Program-made: the position numbers and the translations under genes
Shown: positions 5,271-5,742 of the stretch, piece by piece
Numbering within the stretch: position 1 is the first letter of the stretch
How the letters are laid out: every line of letters begins with the position of its first letter
Origin: DASTDY01 sp035478375
GTDB taxonomy: Bacteria > Patescibacteriota > Saccharimonadia > Saccharimonadales > EFPC-124
Direction: 5' to 3'
DNA: 5,742 bases
NCBI GenBank assembly: GCA_035478375.1
Contig: DATIJQ010000066.1
Span: forward strand, 1-5,742
The notes under the pieces: model-generated
Told to the model about the DNA's origin: nothing
The model's database searches: none
What the model saw: only the letters and a program-made list of their open reading frames with translations

Positions 5271-5433
5271 CTCGATTTCGACAAGCTATCAAGAACGTGT
5301 CAAAGAAGTAAAAATGCATACAGATGTATTGCGAAGACGCTGGTTGGTTGGTGTGGTTGCTGTCAAGTTAGCTGTCAAAGCCAGACATTAAAAACAAGCC
5401 AGTTATAGACCTGACTCAAGTCTGTTTGCCGGA
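5271..5433. other. Noncoding stretch right of the tRNA break
   Basis: Apart from the TGTCAA repeats and a GGTT-rich run (5341-5358), no gene is supported. A 26-codon frame (ATG 5314 to TAA 5394) lacks a ribosome site. No integrase is seen here, so if an element is present its integrase lies outside the window. Confidence 0.4.
5298..5380 (+). repeat. TGTCAA short repeats beside the tRNA break
   Basis: TGTCAAAG occurs at 5298-5305 and 5373-5380, and GCTGTCAA occurs at 5359-5366 and 5371-5378, exactly 12 bp apart. Short repeated motifs within about 100 bp of an att core are often integrase arm or excisionase sites. The motif is short, so chance is possible. Confidence 0.3.
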
Positions 5434-5478
5434 GAAGATGGCTACGGTGAAAGTGCGCGCTCCACCGTAGCCATCTTC
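5434..5478. repeat. Perfect 16-bp inverted repeat (hairpin)
   Basis: GAAGATGGCTACGGTG (5434-5449) pairs perfectly with 5463-5478 across a 13-base GC-rich loop. It lies 33 bases past the stop of the minus-strand partial gene, where a terminator would be expected, but no T-run follows on either strand. It may be a U-less terminator, an mRNA 3'-stabilising stem or a protein-binding palindrome. Confidence 0.65.
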
Positions 5479-5511
5479 CCGACATGGCGGAGCAATGTAG
5501 CACCTTACTCG

Positions 5512-5742
5512 TTAATGCACCTCCACCGCGTCAACTGCCAGTGGCAAATTGTTCGTCGACGGGTACATCTCCACCTTTATCACGCCGTCACTGGCACCAA
5601 CACTAGCCATAACACACGTCTTAATCCGCATCCAGGCATTGCCAGCCGGCAATGCGCTAAATACATAGTTTGAAACATCTTTACTGCCATCTGGGCGAAG
5701 CAGCCACAACGCCAGCACTCCGCCACCACCTGGTGTCGTGCC
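5512..5742 (-). CDS. C-terminal part of a beta-rich, probably extracellular protein
   Basis: The frame is open from the window edge (5742) to TAA (5514-5512), giving 76 codons with no start needed; the N-terminal part lies beyond the window. It begins with a Gly-rich linker-like stretch (GTTPGGGGV) followed by alternating hydrophobic residues and turns (WLLRPDGSKDVSNYVFSALP). It closes with VIKVEMYP...LAVDAVEVH, a pattern like the last strands of jelly-roll/carbohydrate-binding-type domains that end in 'xVDxVxV'. The family is not identified. The base composition resembles the other native genes. It lies on the element side of the tRNA break, so it may be cargo such as a surface or adhesion protein. 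Confidence 0.6.
   Translation of the reverse strand, partial: GTTPGGGGVLALWLLRPDGSKDVSNYVFSALPAGNAWMRIKTCVMASVGASDGVIKVEMYPSTNNLPLAVDAVEVH

Noticed and set aside
5113..5319. Minus-strand 68-codon open frame
   Set aside because: It covers the tRNA remnant and its terminator; the coding potential is incidental.
5314..5394. 26-codon frame right of the tRNA break, considered as an integrase tail
   Set aside because: No tyrosine recombinase motifs or ribosome site are present, and the peptide has no recognisable feature.
5226..5570. 3' domain of a tmRNA (ssrA)
   Set aside because: The TTC arm fits, but the 3' end lacks the A discriminator, no matching 5' acceptor strand beginning GGGG is found upstream, and a good Lys anticodon loop is present instead.
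1..5742. CRISPR array, rRNA genes, toxin-antitoxin pair or restriction system
   Set aside because: No regularly spaced repeats, rRNA sequence or recognisable proteins of these kinds are present on either strand.

Overview
The window looks like chromosomal DNA from a small-genome bacterium, most likely a Patescibacteria/Candidatus Saccharibacteria (TM7)-type organism. This is an inference from gene style, moderate base composition and start sites that sit only six bases after -10-like boxes (leaderless mRNAs). No rRNA or other decisive marker is present. The genes use the standard code with no in-frame TGA.

Layout. Positions 1-300 are noncoding and hold a near-palindromic, MITE-like element (139-286) with 24-bp terminal inverted repeats. 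Next to it is a sharply GC-rich island (about 310-1257) carrying a secreted chymotrypsin-fold (S1A) serine protease and its own strong terminator. Its composition and style are actinobacterial, unlike the rest of the window. Saccharibacteria live on actinobacterial hosts, so a gene acquired from the host is the attractive reading; an assembly join is the main alternative.

Positions 1304-3012 are a two-gene operon: an ECF sigma factor overlapping by ATGA a single-pass membrane protein that is probably its regulator (anti-sigma-like). It appears to be driven by an ECF-type, autoregulatory promoter. Convergent to it, and overlapping at the stop codons, is a trans-isoprenyl diphosphate synthase (4049-3009, minus strand). 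A long hairpin inside its 3' coding end probably terminates both transcripts. A 69-bp divergent spacer separates it from a 261-residue protein with two membrane segments and a beta-rich domain (4119-4904).

The 607-bp stretch 4905-5511 has no ordinary gene. It contains a compact unit of consensus promoter, ribosome site, 6-codon ORF and terminator (4931-5034). It also holds the 3' half of a tRNA-Lys(CTT)-like gene with its terminator (5270-5186, minus strand), which looks like the attachment-site scar of an integrated element lying to the right. Short TGTCAA repeats lie next to the break. At the right edge is the C-terminal end of a minus-strand, beta-rich, probably extracellular protein (5742-5512), which may be cargo of that element. 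The sigma/anti-sigma pair, isoprenoid synthase and 2TM protein all relate to the cell envelope, while both ends of the window show signs of gene acquisition.
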